From Symsagittifera roscoffensis (lineage: Eukaryota; Xenacoelomorpha; Acoela; Convolutidae), in NCBI RefSeq assembly GCF_963678635.1, contig NC_087066.1:50217581-50277580 (forward strand): a stretch of DNA of 60,000 nt, given 5' to 3'. Below are positions 44,830 to 56,800 of the stretch, piece after piece. The position numbers and the translations under genes are program-made. Under the pieces are notes generated by a model that had not been told where the DNA came from, ran no database searches, and was given only the letters and a program-made list of their open reading frames with translations. Each line of letters opens with the position of its first letter. Position 1 is the stretch's first letter.

Positions 44830-45651
44830 TTATCTGAGTATCTTCATTTCCAACGTCGCTCCATTCAGAGTGCGGTCACTACTCTTGGTTATGTAACCGG
44901 TTGATTTTATTCCTGCCATGAGAATGGGTGGCACCATCGCTACATCAGTCAAAACCCTGTCTGTGCCAGGCAATCGATCATCACCATGTCCCAAGTCCAT
45001 AGCCTCTTCGACGCGTTTTCTGTTCGCTGATTTGACAGCTTTTATCGAGATTTCGGAACCCACTTTTGTCTTTCCTGCTTTCCTCAATGTCACCTTGCTG
45101 CCCAGTTTCATCTTCATCTCGTTAATTTTGTCAATCCACACCTTTGATCGCACCGTTTCTTTCCGGGTTCTTGACAGATATACCACTTTTCCTTTGCCTT
45201 CTTGCGGCGTCATCTTGATAGGAGAGTTTGCCTCACTTTCGTCAGTGGCTGAGTCGATGGAAAACTCGCTCAATCTCCCTTCACACTTGTCGAGTTTGTC
45301 AAGGCCTTCCCGCATTAGTGGTCGGTTGAGACCTAGTTTCAAAATAGACTGGCTTCCGTAGCTCTGAATTACTGTCCAGACCTCTTCCATGAAGGCCACT
45401 CTATCCATTCTACATCCCGTCCTATTTTCATGGTCTCTATGATGCACCTCCCACTTTTCTTTGGGCAACGTTCCCAAGAAAGGTACTCTGGCAGCGCCTT
45501 CTACTCTTCTTCTCCTTGGTGATTCCATCAAGAGTTTATGTTCGGTATTGTTCCCATAAAGTTCCAGCAAGTTCCGGTTTGTTCCCATAAAGGCCGACGG
45601 GGGTTCCAGCGTGGAAGTACGCTCGTCTGCTGGCTCAGTCGTCGCTTCCAA
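44830..45651 (-). pseudogene. Retroelement-block ORF remnant, basic protein (273 aa open)
   Basis: The longest open stretch after the 48-kb one. N-terminal Thr/Glu-rich, then repeated Lys/Arg patches (KVTLRKAGKTKVGS, ANRKRVEEAM). The basic character would suit nucleic-acid binding, but this is inference and no family is recognised. Confidence 0.5.
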
Positions 45652-45735
45652 CGCGTCCGCGCTGTTTTTAAAATCACTGAGGAAATTGAAGTCTAGGCTG
45701 GATATTCCTCCTGTCGAAGCCTTATCGTCTTCTTT

Positions 45736-46370
45736 CTAAGCTTGATCGGGATCCTGTTGCATAGGTTCTTCCGATCGACGGCTTCCTCCCTGCCCATCGT
45801 CTCGTTCTGGGTTCTTTCCTGAATTTGAGGGCCCTTGATCTTCACTTCTGGCCCCATCCAGAAATTTCGATAAAATTAGCTTGCCAGCTGACTGATCTTC
45901 CTCCTCTCCATGAACTACTTTGATCTCTTCATAGCCGAAGGGTGCTAGCATGGTCCTATCCGTAGCGTTTCTCCCACCGTTAATTCCAGTTTCACACTCG
46001 ATAAGATCAAGGAGGCTTTTGGTAATTCAGCCTTGCCTCTCATCATCATAGGCGCTAGATCCAGTTTTGCCCATTCCTCGTCAAACCTCCCAGGCTTCGG
46101 AGTCGCTGCATTGCTCATTCGTCTTCTCGTTGCTTCATCCGTGTAAGCAAACTGTGTATACTGCAGCACTGCGGCCTTTCTGCGCACAAAACACGGGTCC
46201 ATTGTTACCGAGAATTTCGCCATCCTCGTTTCATTAGTCTCAAAAGCTCTCAACTTAGGATTTTGCACTGCGGAGACAGCTCCGAGCAACATCCTTCTTA
46301 TTAGAGGGAGTTCAGGGATCTCCTTCGGCAGTTTCTTATAATCACCCCAACCTTTCGTCTCTTCTCTCAC
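45736..46370 (-). pseudogene. Retroelement-block ORF remnant with acidic/Gln-rich linker
   Basis: Frames 46370-45945 and 45951-45736 overlap by a few bases, suggesting one protein with a frameshift. The second part is a disordered, Asp/Glu/Ser/Gln-rich linker (NPERDDGQGGSRRSEEPMQQ). Confidence 0.5.
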
Positions 46371-46396
46371 CTTATGGAAGAGTCTCTTCTCTCACC

Positions 46397-47435
46397 TTAT
46401 AGAAGGAATTCTTGTGACTCACCGTTTGTTTTGTCATAGGGTCTTAGATTCCAGAGTTTAGGGAATACTTCTATGTGTCCTCTGTCCACTTCCCCCATAC
46501 AATCACAGAAGTGATCGTCAAAGTTGACGACCGTCATCTCTCGCTCCGATATCTTCGCAAACAATAGGTCTTCGCTCTTGAGCTCTCGCAATTCATGCTG
46601 CTCACACCAATTCAGCGCACTTCCGTCCACTGCTGATATGAGGTTCAGGTGCAGCACCGACCTCCGGTATGCTTCCATCTTAACATCAGGGAACGCAAAC
46701 GTGACTGCGGGTCCATATATGACTGTCACGAACTCCGTGGCTCCTCTGATCAATGCTAAGGGATCTGCCCTCATAGCTAAGCTCAGATCAGTTAGTAGCG
46801 GCATGCCCCCAGCATGACGTAGCACGTCTTCCTCCCTCTGAATCGTTTCACCCTCTACTGTTCCAAAGTGACTCTGCTGCAGGAGGTATTGGATAAGAGT
46901 ATGTCGCAAATCTCTTATCTTATTCCAGGAATCCGTGGATCGCTTCACATCGAATTTCCTCACGTTTTCCCTCATCTGCTCCGGGTAGCGCGTCAAGTTC
47001 ATCAATCTTCCCAAGTTTCCTTGCATTATCGCAATCAACGATAAAAGTCCATCTAATCGCAAACTCTGCACTTCTTTGGTGAGCAGTATCACTGTCCTTT
47101 CACAAAGTTCTCTGCTCCAAACGTAACGAACAGGGCTAGTAATTCAACGATCGATACTTCTACGAGGAGGAATATGCTTGGAGGAACTCCTTTATCAGAT
47201 ATCGAGAAAGCGAGTGGTAAATTTTTTCCAAGAAGGACGCGGTCCATCCGGCTCCTAACCCTTCCAGCATGCTGTCATTCCGGTCAAAGCCTTCTTCTCC
47301 CTTCACCTTCTGGGTCCAGAAAGCTTCCAGGGTAATTTGGCACACTCTGTTCACGAACTCAGCTGATTTCTCTTCAGCATTTTCGGCCAGGTTTACCTCT
47401 TTCACTAAGTAGGCATGGATCTTCCTGATCCTCAC
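46397..47435 (-). pseudogene. Retroelement-block ORF remnant, unrecognised
   Basis: Frames 47435-47160 and 47092-46397. Soluble mixed alpha/beta character (LTDLSLAMRADPLALIRGA; CDCMGEVDRGHIEVFPKLW). No membrane segment, so not an envelope protein. Identity unknown. Confidence 0.5.
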
Positions 47436-47498
47436 TGGGCCCCCTCAAAAGCATCCGCGCCCAATGCTGCTATCCGAGGGGTCAAGTGCAGCCACTTG

Positions 47499-48679
47499 TT
47501 AGCCTCTGGTTTCGTTCTCAAAACCATCGCTTCCAAGTGAGCTCTGGTCTCCTTGGAGTTCTTCCTTCTCCCTCCTTCTTGTTTTTTTTTCCATTCCTCG
47601 GAACCATAAATCGTTTGACATTGCTACGATTACTCGATGATCAACGTCAATTCCTGGCTTCAGTTTCAGTTGTCGACTGAAGTTGGACAGTTCCAACCCC
47701 AGCACTTCGTCTAACCCTAACATGTGTAGTGAATGGTTCTTGAATCCTCGCATCGCATTCGAGATGTCAGACCACACCGCAGGTAAGTCAGCCCTGAGTG
47801 GCCTCAGAATCTCCATCTCTATCCCACGATTTGGGCAGATATGATCACATCATATTTCCCTTCCGAGAGCAAGGCCACCATCGCATATACGAACTTCAGT
47901 TCATCCGGGAGATGTGCATAACCTGGAGACAGTGCAAACACGGCTCTCGGTGCTATTTTAGTAAAAGCACCTTCTTTCAGGGTGTCTACTACTTCACCCA
48001 ATGATTCGAGGGTATCCTTTATGGCTGGCCATACAGCGGCTTCGACTGTCGTAGGCTCTCTGAGTCTGCTCAGGATACCCCTACTGTGTAGATGGTCATT
48101 GATGCCAGCAAATACGATTGTGACTGGGTGCATTTCTTTCTGTCGTTGTAACCCGATTGCCATCGACACAGATTGCATTAGGTCCAGGTCGACCGCTGCC
48201 AACATTATAACATCAGGCCAAAACAGAGACTTGGAGGTATATACGAAGTCTGAGCTCGCGACTATCATAATCGTTGCCTTCCTCATTTCTGCCTTGTCAT
48301 ACGCAGCAAAAATGGTCTCATCTTTCTTGATCGCCTTCAATCCACCGTATCTCATAACATCACCTTCTTGATTTCCTTGTTTCGGGTACTCTCTTTCTTT
48401 TACACGACCTGGGGGTGCTTTTACCTGCCTGATTATCTTTACATGTTGTCCGATTGGTGCCCTCGTCGTCAAGAATCGTCCGGGTATTTCTTCTCGATTT
48501 CCCTGATCGTGATTCAGCTTCACATCTTGCAACGGTCTTGCATTCACTGGACCCATTGTATTGTTTGAGGGCAGTCCCTCTAAATCGACAAATATCAAAG
48601 CAGTTGTAGAGCTGAAGATTATGTCAGCCGCTATCAACCAGTCCACGCCTGTTATTGAATACAGTCCGTTGACGGACAA
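47499..48679 (-). pseudogene. Retroelement-block ORF remnant, possible second SGNH-like fold
   Basis: Frame 48679-47819 (286 aa), followed a few bases after its stop by 47816-47499 in another frame. The middle has beta-strand-like PDVIMLAAVDLDL and VTIVFAGINDHL; G-x-N-D after a hydrophobic strand is the shape of SGNH block III. No convincing block I (GDS) or block V (DxxH) was found, so the fold assignment is weak. Confidence 0.45.
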
Positions 48680-49026
48680 TCTCGCTCAATTCAACATCCT
48701 CATGGCATCTGCTGCAAAGCTCACTGGCTGAAGGTTCAGTTTCATCAGATACTCTTTGTACATGTGTCAGGGAGAAGGTGTGGGCCTCGACCACATCAAA
48801 GAGCTCCTGTCTGGGCGTCGCTCCTCTCGACTGGTGCGCATGGTCTCTGATCTTGTCTCCGATCTAGAGGTGCTGGTCGTCTCCGCAGTCGGATTTACAG
48901 ATCCTAATCTTCACCGGCATTTCTTCTCATTGGTGCTACCCCCAATGGATCTTGTACATCTTTCCTTTGCCCTGGCTCGCTAGAGCTCTGCGGCCTATAG
49001 GTCGTCACAGCTGGAACCGTTCCCAA

Positions 49027-49849
49027 TCATGTATCTAAGTTAGGAGGCACAAAGGTTGAAATTGCCGGTTCATTCGTGGTTTCTTCCTTCTTCAGCACTC
49101 TCGTGTCAAAGACCTCGATTTCCATTTCATCTAGTCGCTCTTGGGAGACTCGGTTCAACCAGGCTTGTCCTTCAGTGCAATCAAAGTGGATCCCATCAGT
49201 GGTTAGTCTGGGTTGATCCATAGCTCTCAGCTCGTGTTCAATGTCCATAAGGATCATCCGTCCAGCATTCCGACTCGCAAGGTTTCTCAGGATGTTGTTC
49301 CACCTGATCACTCCTTCATTATGTGTTCTTTCTGTTGCTGTCAACATCTTCGTGCTCATGGGTACGGTGCAGACAGTCAGTACAGCGCGGTTGCCTTTCT
49401 GCCAGAGAGTAGTAAACAGGCACACCATCATTGACTCCTATCGTGCCTCTTCCTCATCAGAGCCTCTTGATACATTATTCGTCCCTATTAGGATCAATAT
49501 GTTAGTAATCCTCCCTGGGTTCATCAGCTCCACCAATCCGAAATAGCTGGGCTATCGTTGCTCCACCAAAGGCCATAACCGTAGTGATCCAGGAGGTCCT
49601 CAAATTCTGGAGCACTCTCACCAAGCTGTCCCCCAGTATCAGATGTGATGTCCCAAGTGGCGGTTGATTGAAGCAGGCTCTCGAATCCGAGTCCGGAACT
49701 CCTGTGAAGCTATACTTCAACTGGTTGTTCTTCTGCACGTCAATCACTCGGGACACTTTCTTCACCGGCATTTCTCGTATCTTTCTGTCTGGGACCTTAG
49801 ACCTCTTTGTCGGTAGCGTTGTATCACTATCTCCCGTTCTGGTCATCAT
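49027..49849 (-). pseudogene. SGNH/GDSL-type hydrolase domain in retroelement block, frameshifted
   Basis: The blocks of the SGNH hydrolase fold occur in order but in three frames: block I HLILGDSLVRVL (about 49640), block II AFGGATI (about 49570), block III ILILIGTNNVSR (about 49480, in a frame not open for long) and block V TDGIHFDCTEGQAW (about 49190) with the catalytic Asp-x-x-His. Proteins of this fold are esterases or lipases using the Ser of block I. The domain is not typical of Ty3/gypsy elements; an SGNH-like esterase is known in ORF1 proteins of CR1-type LINEs. At least two frameshifts break it here. Confidence 0.72.
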
Positions 49850-50115
49850 CTCTTGGGCGAATTGTACTCTGCCCGTGTCATCGATTGTTCGTTAGGATGA
49901 AATCACCCCGGAGCCTGGCGCATTCCTATTAGCGACCAATCGTCCAGCTGTTTCTATCAACTTTCTCACCGTTTGCTCCACGTCTGGGTCACCTAGGGTG
50001 TCACTCGGGTCCGGGATTGTCACTCGACCAGTTGTAGCCGGGATTCGTCAAAAGATCCATCGGGGACTGCCCACGAGGAATATTCCTTGTAGGTATCACT
50101 TTTCCACGGCTGTCG

Positions 50116-50793
50116 TCAACGCCAGCCGCTCCGATCACTCATGTACCCTCGCCTCAAGCACTCTATTTCTTCACTCTGTTTCTTGTTGCAATCCTCAAAC
50201 AGTCTCTTCCACATGTCTCTATCTTCTTCTGTACTGAACATGGTCTTGGTCATTTCGTCCAGCTCCCTTCTGGTCTTCTCCAGTTCTTCTACCGTCCCGT
50301 TAACATCTTGCATGGTTTCGTTCGTCTGAACCTCCTCCTCTACTCTCGCCCTCTTTGGTTGCACAGCTGCTCTCAGTTCTGAACAAGACGAGGCAGCCTC
50401 GCTGTTCATTTCCTGATGCATCTTCCTCAGTCCAGGCCTAGGCTTGGTGGGCAAAGGCATCTCACCCGGTTGGTAGGTCCTCGAACTTCACAATCCAGGC
50501 TCGTTCGCCAAGTCGTTTCCTGAGAGAGCCCCGTTTCTCCACCTCATTACCCTCATGTTCGGACTGTCTAGTACTGCTCTTTCTCCGTATGCTGCCCTCA
50601 ATAAGAATTCCGTTGGGTGGTCCCCATGGTTATCATGCCCCAAGATGTTTATTGAGGCGGCCAGCAACATGACTACCTCTGGGTCCTCCAGAGCGAAGTT
50701 TCGATCCATCAGCCGACGATAGATTGCATCTACTATCGGTCCCACATAGGCCTCTGCAAGGTCCATCAATTCGTTCAAGTTGAAGTTGTCCAT
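50116..50793 (-). pseudogene. Gag-like N terminus with coiled coil
   Basis: ATG at 50793, one in-frame stop at about 50488, same frame to 50116. The first 100 residues are helical (LNELMDLAEAYVGPIVDAI); later comes a coiled coil (VEELEKTRRELDEM; WKRLFEDCNKKQSEEIECL). The sense then continues, with breaks, toward the SGNH domain. The position after a possible untranslated region, and the coiled coil, suit a gag-like start of a large ORF, but no capsid or zinc-knuckle motif was recognised. Confidence 0.5.
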
Positions 50794-50799
50794 GTTCTT

Positions 50800-51165
50800 G
50801 CGGATTTGATTCTATTATCGGTTCGATGAATTGAAATCAAGTGAATGATTAAATGAACAATCAGGATCTAGAAAAGAGGTCACGAATACCACATTTGTCA
50901 GCTGTACGCAAATGTTTTCTTAAAACTTATTTAGAACAGTCAGATTGAATTATTTTGATCCTGAAATTTATTAAAATCAATTCAATGCTAAAATTTTGGA
51001 ATTCGACCTAAGAATGGACAAACCAAACTTTGGATCTATTCCTAAGATTGTCATTCGGTTATTCATGGTCACTAACTCCTTCTTACCCAGGGTCCTAATA
51101 ACATAACACACACACATATCACACACAACAAACATTTAGTATGACGCCTTCCTGCATGCCACCTA
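50800..51165. other. Gap between the two halves of the retroelement block
   Basis: AT-richer, non-coding, with a CA/CACA patch (51100-51125). It could be an LTR plus leader shared by two adjacent copies, or a plain intergenic spacer of one element. I found no matching second LTR in the window. Confidence 0.4.
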
Positions 51166-51168
51166 AAC

Positions 51169-51700
51169 TCAGCCTATACTCAAGTAATAATACTTATGTA
51201 AGTATACTTGTGTATTAGTATCGGAGAAGATTACGTGTATCAGTGCATACAGTTCCCGTGGATACAGTCGTCCTCTGTTCGGATTGTACACTGGAAGCGA
51301 GAGCTCCTTCACCTCCCTCTCCACAAGGAAGTCTCTCAATCTCGTCAAGGACAAGACTAGGATTTCCGGGTCCACATGCCGCTTCTCCGTCGCCCTCGTC
51401 ACCAAGAAGCATATATACTTTCCCGGTATCTGCGACGCCACCGGAGGCAAGGCTGCTACGCCCCCTATTCCTGGTCTTTGCTTCCAAAGGAATTCTATGT
51501 TTTTTTTATTCTCTCTTAAAATCTACTGCTAACGCTGTCTTAAAACTAATGTCTGCTGTGATCGCTATCGCACATGTTCTATTTGTGAGTCAGAAATAGC
51601 TATCTGTCAATATTATGCTACTTGAGTATTCATTTGGTAAGTTAAAATATGACTCAACTATCCTCCTTATGTCCGGTTTCTTAGGGTCCTCGCCTGTTTC
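51169..51700 (-). pseudogene. Macro-domain-like segment (OARD1/TARG1 type), frameshifted
   Basis: In two minus-strand frames, switching near 51490. The upstream frame has CAIAITADISFKTALAVDFK (51574-51515), the place of the 'AHCVs.D..mg.GiA..Fk' motif. The downstream frame (51450-51169) has GKYICFLVTR, then LSLTRLRDFLVE, ELSLPVYNPNRGRL and ALIHVIFSDT, which follow the second half of OARD1/TARG1-type macro domains strand by strand. Such domains bind ADP-ribose and can remove it from proteins. The loop that normally reads G-C-G-L-D is N-P-N-R-G, and the expected Lys after the LVT strand is Arg, so activity is doubtful even before the frameshift. It lies directly after the Pol tail and was probably its C-terminal domain. 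Confidence 0.55.
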
Positions 51701-51742
51701 TGCTTCTAGTTCACCTGTCTCTCTTGCTTTTCTTAATTATTT

Positions 51743-53073
51743 TTAAAATAAATTTTCAGTGTGGGTAAATCTTACCCCCACTCCCCGGGCAAAAATATCC
51801 ATCGACGTCCCCGTCGATCGCATACCGGATATCAAATCGAGGTTGGAAACCGGAATGAGTAATTGCCCTTCCTGGTCAGCCCAGGAAAGATCAACCTTTT
51901 CGGTTTTTATGTATTTCATGCTTTCACGATCTACATCTTGAATTGAGACACTGATCTCCTTTGGGTCCGACGTCATTTCGTTCAGCCATTCCAAGACACG
52001 CAGATTCGTCAAATCTTGTTCCTAGGATTGTTGTTGCTTGTCGTCGAATTCTACCTCGGGTTTCGACCGGTCCTCGATCCATTCCTCAGCGTGGTCATCA
52101 ACTATGTCGATGTCTTGCGACACGGTTATTCCTTCTGTACTCACCACTTCTTCCACTATCTTCTTCAGATCTATCCTGTCCACCACGAAGACATCTCCGT
52201 AAGGATTATAATTCTTCATGGTTATTGTCCTGTCATTCTGTCGAGTCTGTATCGTAAACGGAAGATCTGGTTCCAAATTCTTGGGGACTTCCATTTGTTC
52301 GGGGTCTTGCCAGTCCTCCTCCGCGTAGGGTAAGGTTTCTTCATCTGCCTCAATCACCTCGTTGGGATCCAGGTCCAGTGGTGGATTTGTTCCTTCCTCT
52401 ACGACCTCATTTCCGTCGTTCTTTTTCCTGGTGCCCTTCTCGTTGACCTCACAAGCAGGGTATATCATTAGATAATCCCTCTCTTCCATGTCTGCAGGGA
52501 TACACCAGTCTTCTGTCGATGGGTTGTGTGGCTTAATGTTCTCGTAGTGAGCGGCTTGGTCAGTACTCAGTCTGTAAAAGCGTCCCTCCTGGTGCACTTC
52601 CGTAATACCCATACGTAGTCTCCTACCGAGTAAGCTTTTGCACCCGCAGCTTTATTATTAAATCTTTTCCTCTGACTTGCCTGTGCCTGCAGAGTGTTCC
52701 GTCTACACAAGTCATATAACCCCTGTTGACGTCTTATCACATCCCTTACATAGACCTGTGGAGACGTTTTCTTTCCCTCATTTTCTGGGTAGAAGAAAGT
52801 CAAGGGCAAAGACTTCTCGTGTCCGGATTACATCAGGTGTGGACTGACTCAAGTGGTGGAGTGTTGCGTGCTGTTGTAAGCTCCCATCACCTGTGGAAGA
52901 TATCTGTCCCAATCGGTCTTATACCTGGAACAATAAACCCTCATCATCGACACTAACGTTCGATTTAGCCTTTCCACTGAGCCATTCGTCTGGGGATGGT
53001 ATGTCGTGGAATGAGCTTGAGCCACATGAGTAGTGTATAACTTAATCACCCCATCCCTACATACGTGGCTCAT
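51743..53073 (-). pseudogene. Ty3/gypsy-like integrase 3' part with long acidic C-terminal tail
   Basis: The minus-strand frame 53073-52567 carries the end of the integrase core: TTYHPQTNGSVERLNRTL (with the third catalytic acidic residue, Glu) and WDRYLPQVMGAYNS. Two in-frame stops follow (52849-52851 and 52828-52830), then the C-terminal domain with YSVGDYVWVL. A frameshift near 52600 leads to 52612-52022 (GRFYRLSTDQAAHYENIKPH and a long Asp/Glu-rich tail). One more stop (52022-52024) and the same frame runs on to 51743. Protease, RT, RNase H and the N-terminal integrase are absent: truncation near 53073, where unrelated AT-rich DNA begins. Confidence 0.85.
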
Positions 53074-53095
53074 TTACCCAAAATTTAAAAAAAAG

Positions 53096-53175
53096 TGTCG
53101 TGTACGGACAGGTTTGAACCTGATCTTATTTGAGAATCTGAAACCACATATTTCATCACCCGAGTGCCAAATTAC
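53096..53175 (-). repeat. tRNA-like remnant at the truncation point of the integrase
   Basis: Minus strand: a perfect 4-bp T stem (CAGG/CCTG) with a B-box-like GGTTCAAACC at 53111-53120, preceded by an anticodon-arm-like 'GATTCTCAAATAAGATC' and an approximate A box (TGGCACTCGGG). The acceptor stem does not pair. Probably another SINE head. Confidence 0.35.
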
Positions 53176-53179
53176 ATAA

Positions 53180-53800
53180 CAATGCCGCGAAACGACATTG
53201 TCCGATTGGTTGAAGGTCATTGCCGCTAGATGCGTCATGAGCAAAAAAATTTTCATTTTTGAAAAACTACCTAGATTGAATCAGTTTGCGAAATATTTCG
53301 GAACTTTTTTTCTTGTACACGAACATGATCGAAACAGATAATATCTGCGTCTTCAAAACCATACATTTCACCGCACGAAAAAAAAATGTAAACTGATTCC
53401 TTAAAAAATGCTTTGACTGGATGAACATCGAAAAAGGTGGATCATAAACTCCCAATGGTGGTTTAAACGCTTTTTACTGGTTACCATTATCGTGGAAAAT
53501 GAGTTTCTGCTCATCCATGCTATTGCCAGGAGATTGAAGTTTGAAATTACCTTGTAAAACTAAAATTGAGCAAAAAAATTAATTGAAATATTCATATAAA
53601 AAAATCAATTTATTTCACAACATATCTATCAAACATGCAAATCTTTTCGAGGAAGCAGTTGTTGAAATGAGTGGTTACACTTCAAGAAACTCTTCTGCAG
53701 TTCTAGAATGAGGTTGCATTACTTCTTTTTTGTATTGTTTGATGACAAAAGATGCCCGAAGCGACCATCTAATTTCTATTTTTTTTCGGCATTAGAAGTT
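53180..53800. other. Spacer between polymerase ORF and integrase remnant
   Basis: AT-rich, no gene. The minus-strand ORF 53267-53455 has no domain. It presumably holds the 3' untranslated part of the polymerase gene. Confidence 0.45.
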
Positions 53801-53802
53801 TT

Positions 53803-56800
53803 CTATCGATTGATAAAGCCTGAACGCTTGACTGCAAGATGATCATTGTCTTCTACAGCCTCAGAGAGAATGAACGGTGATTCTTTGTAGTGTTTATCTA
53901 TAACTGGTGCATCCCAGTCTAAAATTTCATCATCATCACTAGCGACTGCGGCAGTGCGCCAAAATCCAGGATCAGGAAGAGAAAACTTATGATCGGACAT
54001 AGTGGAGACTACTGGTGTCAGAGAAAGGGACGGTGACTGAAAATCGCAATCTGAGTCACTTTGTTCATCAGAAAAAAATGAAGGTTTGCGGTGACTCCGT
54101 TTAAAACCAATTTTGTAATGCCCAAATGCCAGTGAGTTTATCCCATCGTTTTCATAATACCTTTTATTATCAAACGGAGATAGTGCAACTTTGTTCACAT
54201 CGCTAACTGAGATCATATGCTTCTCACTCGAAATTATTCTCATTGGTTTTCTAATTTTGTTTCCATCGTATAAAACTGATTTGTAGGAATCGTGATGGAG
54301 TGATTTTTTTACTGCATAGTTCACTCCCTTTGCACTGCGTTTGCTGTTGTATTTTTCAGAGTCAATATAAGATATTGAGTATGCTTTAGGCTTCAGAAAC
54401 ACAGCTTCCGATATTATACTACCATTCAGCTCATCAGATAATTTCAGAGGAATTTTCTTGTTATCAATGGAAAATAGGAAGTGATTCGGCGGATAGTCGC
54501 TGAGATCCAGTTTGTTTTTGAATCCAACTAAATCTCTGTATAAATCTGATGTTTGCACTTCGTAGAACAACGAGTCCGTGTCTTTGTAAAGAACACGTGC
54601 TCTCTTGCCATACTTAGGTACCATGTTCTCGTAGTGAAACTTATAAAGTTGCAGCTTAGAGACATCCAAGATAGCTGCACCAAGATATGTTGGTTTGTTC
54701 CATTTGATTTTCTTCTTGATCAATGTAACGCCCACTAAATCTTCTTTGAAAATTTTGAATCTGTTAAAATTGAACTTGTTACAATAATACTTAGCTTGCT
54801 CTGTGTTGGTAACAATGATTAAATTTTTTCTTCTTCTTAAAATTTCCATGGTTTTTCCGAAACATGCATTATTGAGAAGCTTGAAGAAGTTTTTCGCAAA
54901 TTCAAATAAGCCTGGTTGCTGACGAAGTTTAGTATTCATTTCGATATATGGTTTCATAAAATTTGACTGGTCGAATTGCAGCACACAACTCAGATTTTCT
55001 ACTTGCAGTCCTTGCTCAACAAAAAACTTAAGCAACGAATAATGACAGACATAGTTTTGTTTGTCAAACAATGTTTCCATTAGCTTTTTCGTTGGGTTCT
55101 CCGGTTGATTAAAACTCTTCTGGTAAGATGATAGGATATCATTTGTAATTTTCATCTTTTCGGAGGCCAAAGGAAAATCATTGTGTTCATCGTGTAGTTC
55201 TTTTGGGTATTTCAGATCGACCATAACAAAATATCCTATATTACTTTCATCTGTGGTGGCTAAAACTTCTTCTAAGGATTTTTCGATCCATTTGAAACCA
55301 CCAGTTGGCATTGGCTTCATCATAGTACCGCCATAAAGATTAACAACGTCCAAAAACAGGCCAAAAGTAGACGGTTTATCAGGTTCAAAGTCGGGTAAGT
55401 AGGCATTGTTGGCTTTCAGGTATCTTTTCTCGCCTATTCCGTTCAATCCCCCCCTTATCGCTTCCTCGCAAAAAAGTAACATATCGATATCTGATAACAG
55501 ATCGAGTTCAATCTTTGTCGTTTTCAACATTGCATCCCATGAGATGTTTGGAGCGCTATAGTAATGACAAGGATCTAAATCATAGGTTTTCTTGAAGAGA
55601 TTGCGGAAACCTTCAAAAACATCTGCCAGAAGAGCTACATCGCTTTTCAAATACAAGTCGTGGTAATCACCAATGTTTTGGCACCGAAATTCGTTCCAAA
55701 TCATCCTGGCATACTCGTAATCAGAATAAGTAATGTCAATATTTCCGGAAAGGCTGTTAGTCCAGTCTGCTCCATAAGCCGGCAAGTTTGTTTCTTTAAA
55801 CTTTTCCGAGGAATCGACATCAGAATATGGATAAACACCTTTACGCTGGAAGTATGAAAATTTGTTGTGAAAATGCAACTTCAAATTTTGGAAATCTTCT
55901 GGGCTGATTGATTTAGTTAACTTGTCGAGACTATCTGGAAGGAAGCGATAGCTATCAAGGAACCTCATTTCTTCAAATTTACTTTTTGTTTCACCAGTTT
56001 TGGTTTTGTATTCTCCAACAGGAACATGAAGGCTAAAAGAAACATAGTTCTCGTCAGTGCAGGGAACAATAGTAAGTTTTTCTTTAGGTTTCAAACTCAA
56101 GTATCTGATCAAATGATGAGAATCATATTTACTCAGATTATGAAAAAAGACAGGAGTGAATGACTGCGTTCGAAGTTTCAAGTTACAAGAATTATGAGCG
56201 ACCCCAATTATTTTTCCTGATAAATGATCATGATGAATGACCTTATCAGTCAGAAGGCTTTCGTGGCAAATCACACAGTTACAAGACTTTGACATCAAGT
56301 TTTCGCGCTCTTCGTCATTTATAATAAGAGATTTGAATTGCTGTTTTTTCTTTGCTAAATCTACCGCTTGTTTTCGTAACCAATTGAAGAAAAATTCAAT
56401 ACAGTTTTCGTCTCGCTTGAATTCATAGTGACTTTTTCCTGTTGTTCGGTCGACTAACAAAGCACCGAAAGAGCAGGGAATTTGGTTTTCAATGATTGTT
56501 GTTCCACTTTTCTCAGGGCTTGGCATGCAGGTGTGAACTTTTCTGCAAAGAGCTTCAGTATCCGCGTATATTGCGTACGGGCACATTGAAGTTTTAAACC
56601 AATGTTGGAATCTAACTTTTGTGTTTTCTCGAGGCATTTGAATGGCTATAGCATCATGTTCGCCGCACAAGCTTAGATGTTCATGCAGAAGCTTTTTGGA
56701 AGAGAATCCATGCAGACATCGCTCACAAAACTTCGTTCTATTGGTAGAGTTAACACTTTGTCGCGCCATAAAAGCATTGAAGTTGGTGATCAAGCAATAA

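Noticed and set aside
41859-52333. Many plus-strand ORFs (Ser/Phe/Leu-rich) in the GC-richer block
   Set aside because: They are antisense shadows of the minus-strand coding remnants; recognisable motifs occur only on the minus strand.
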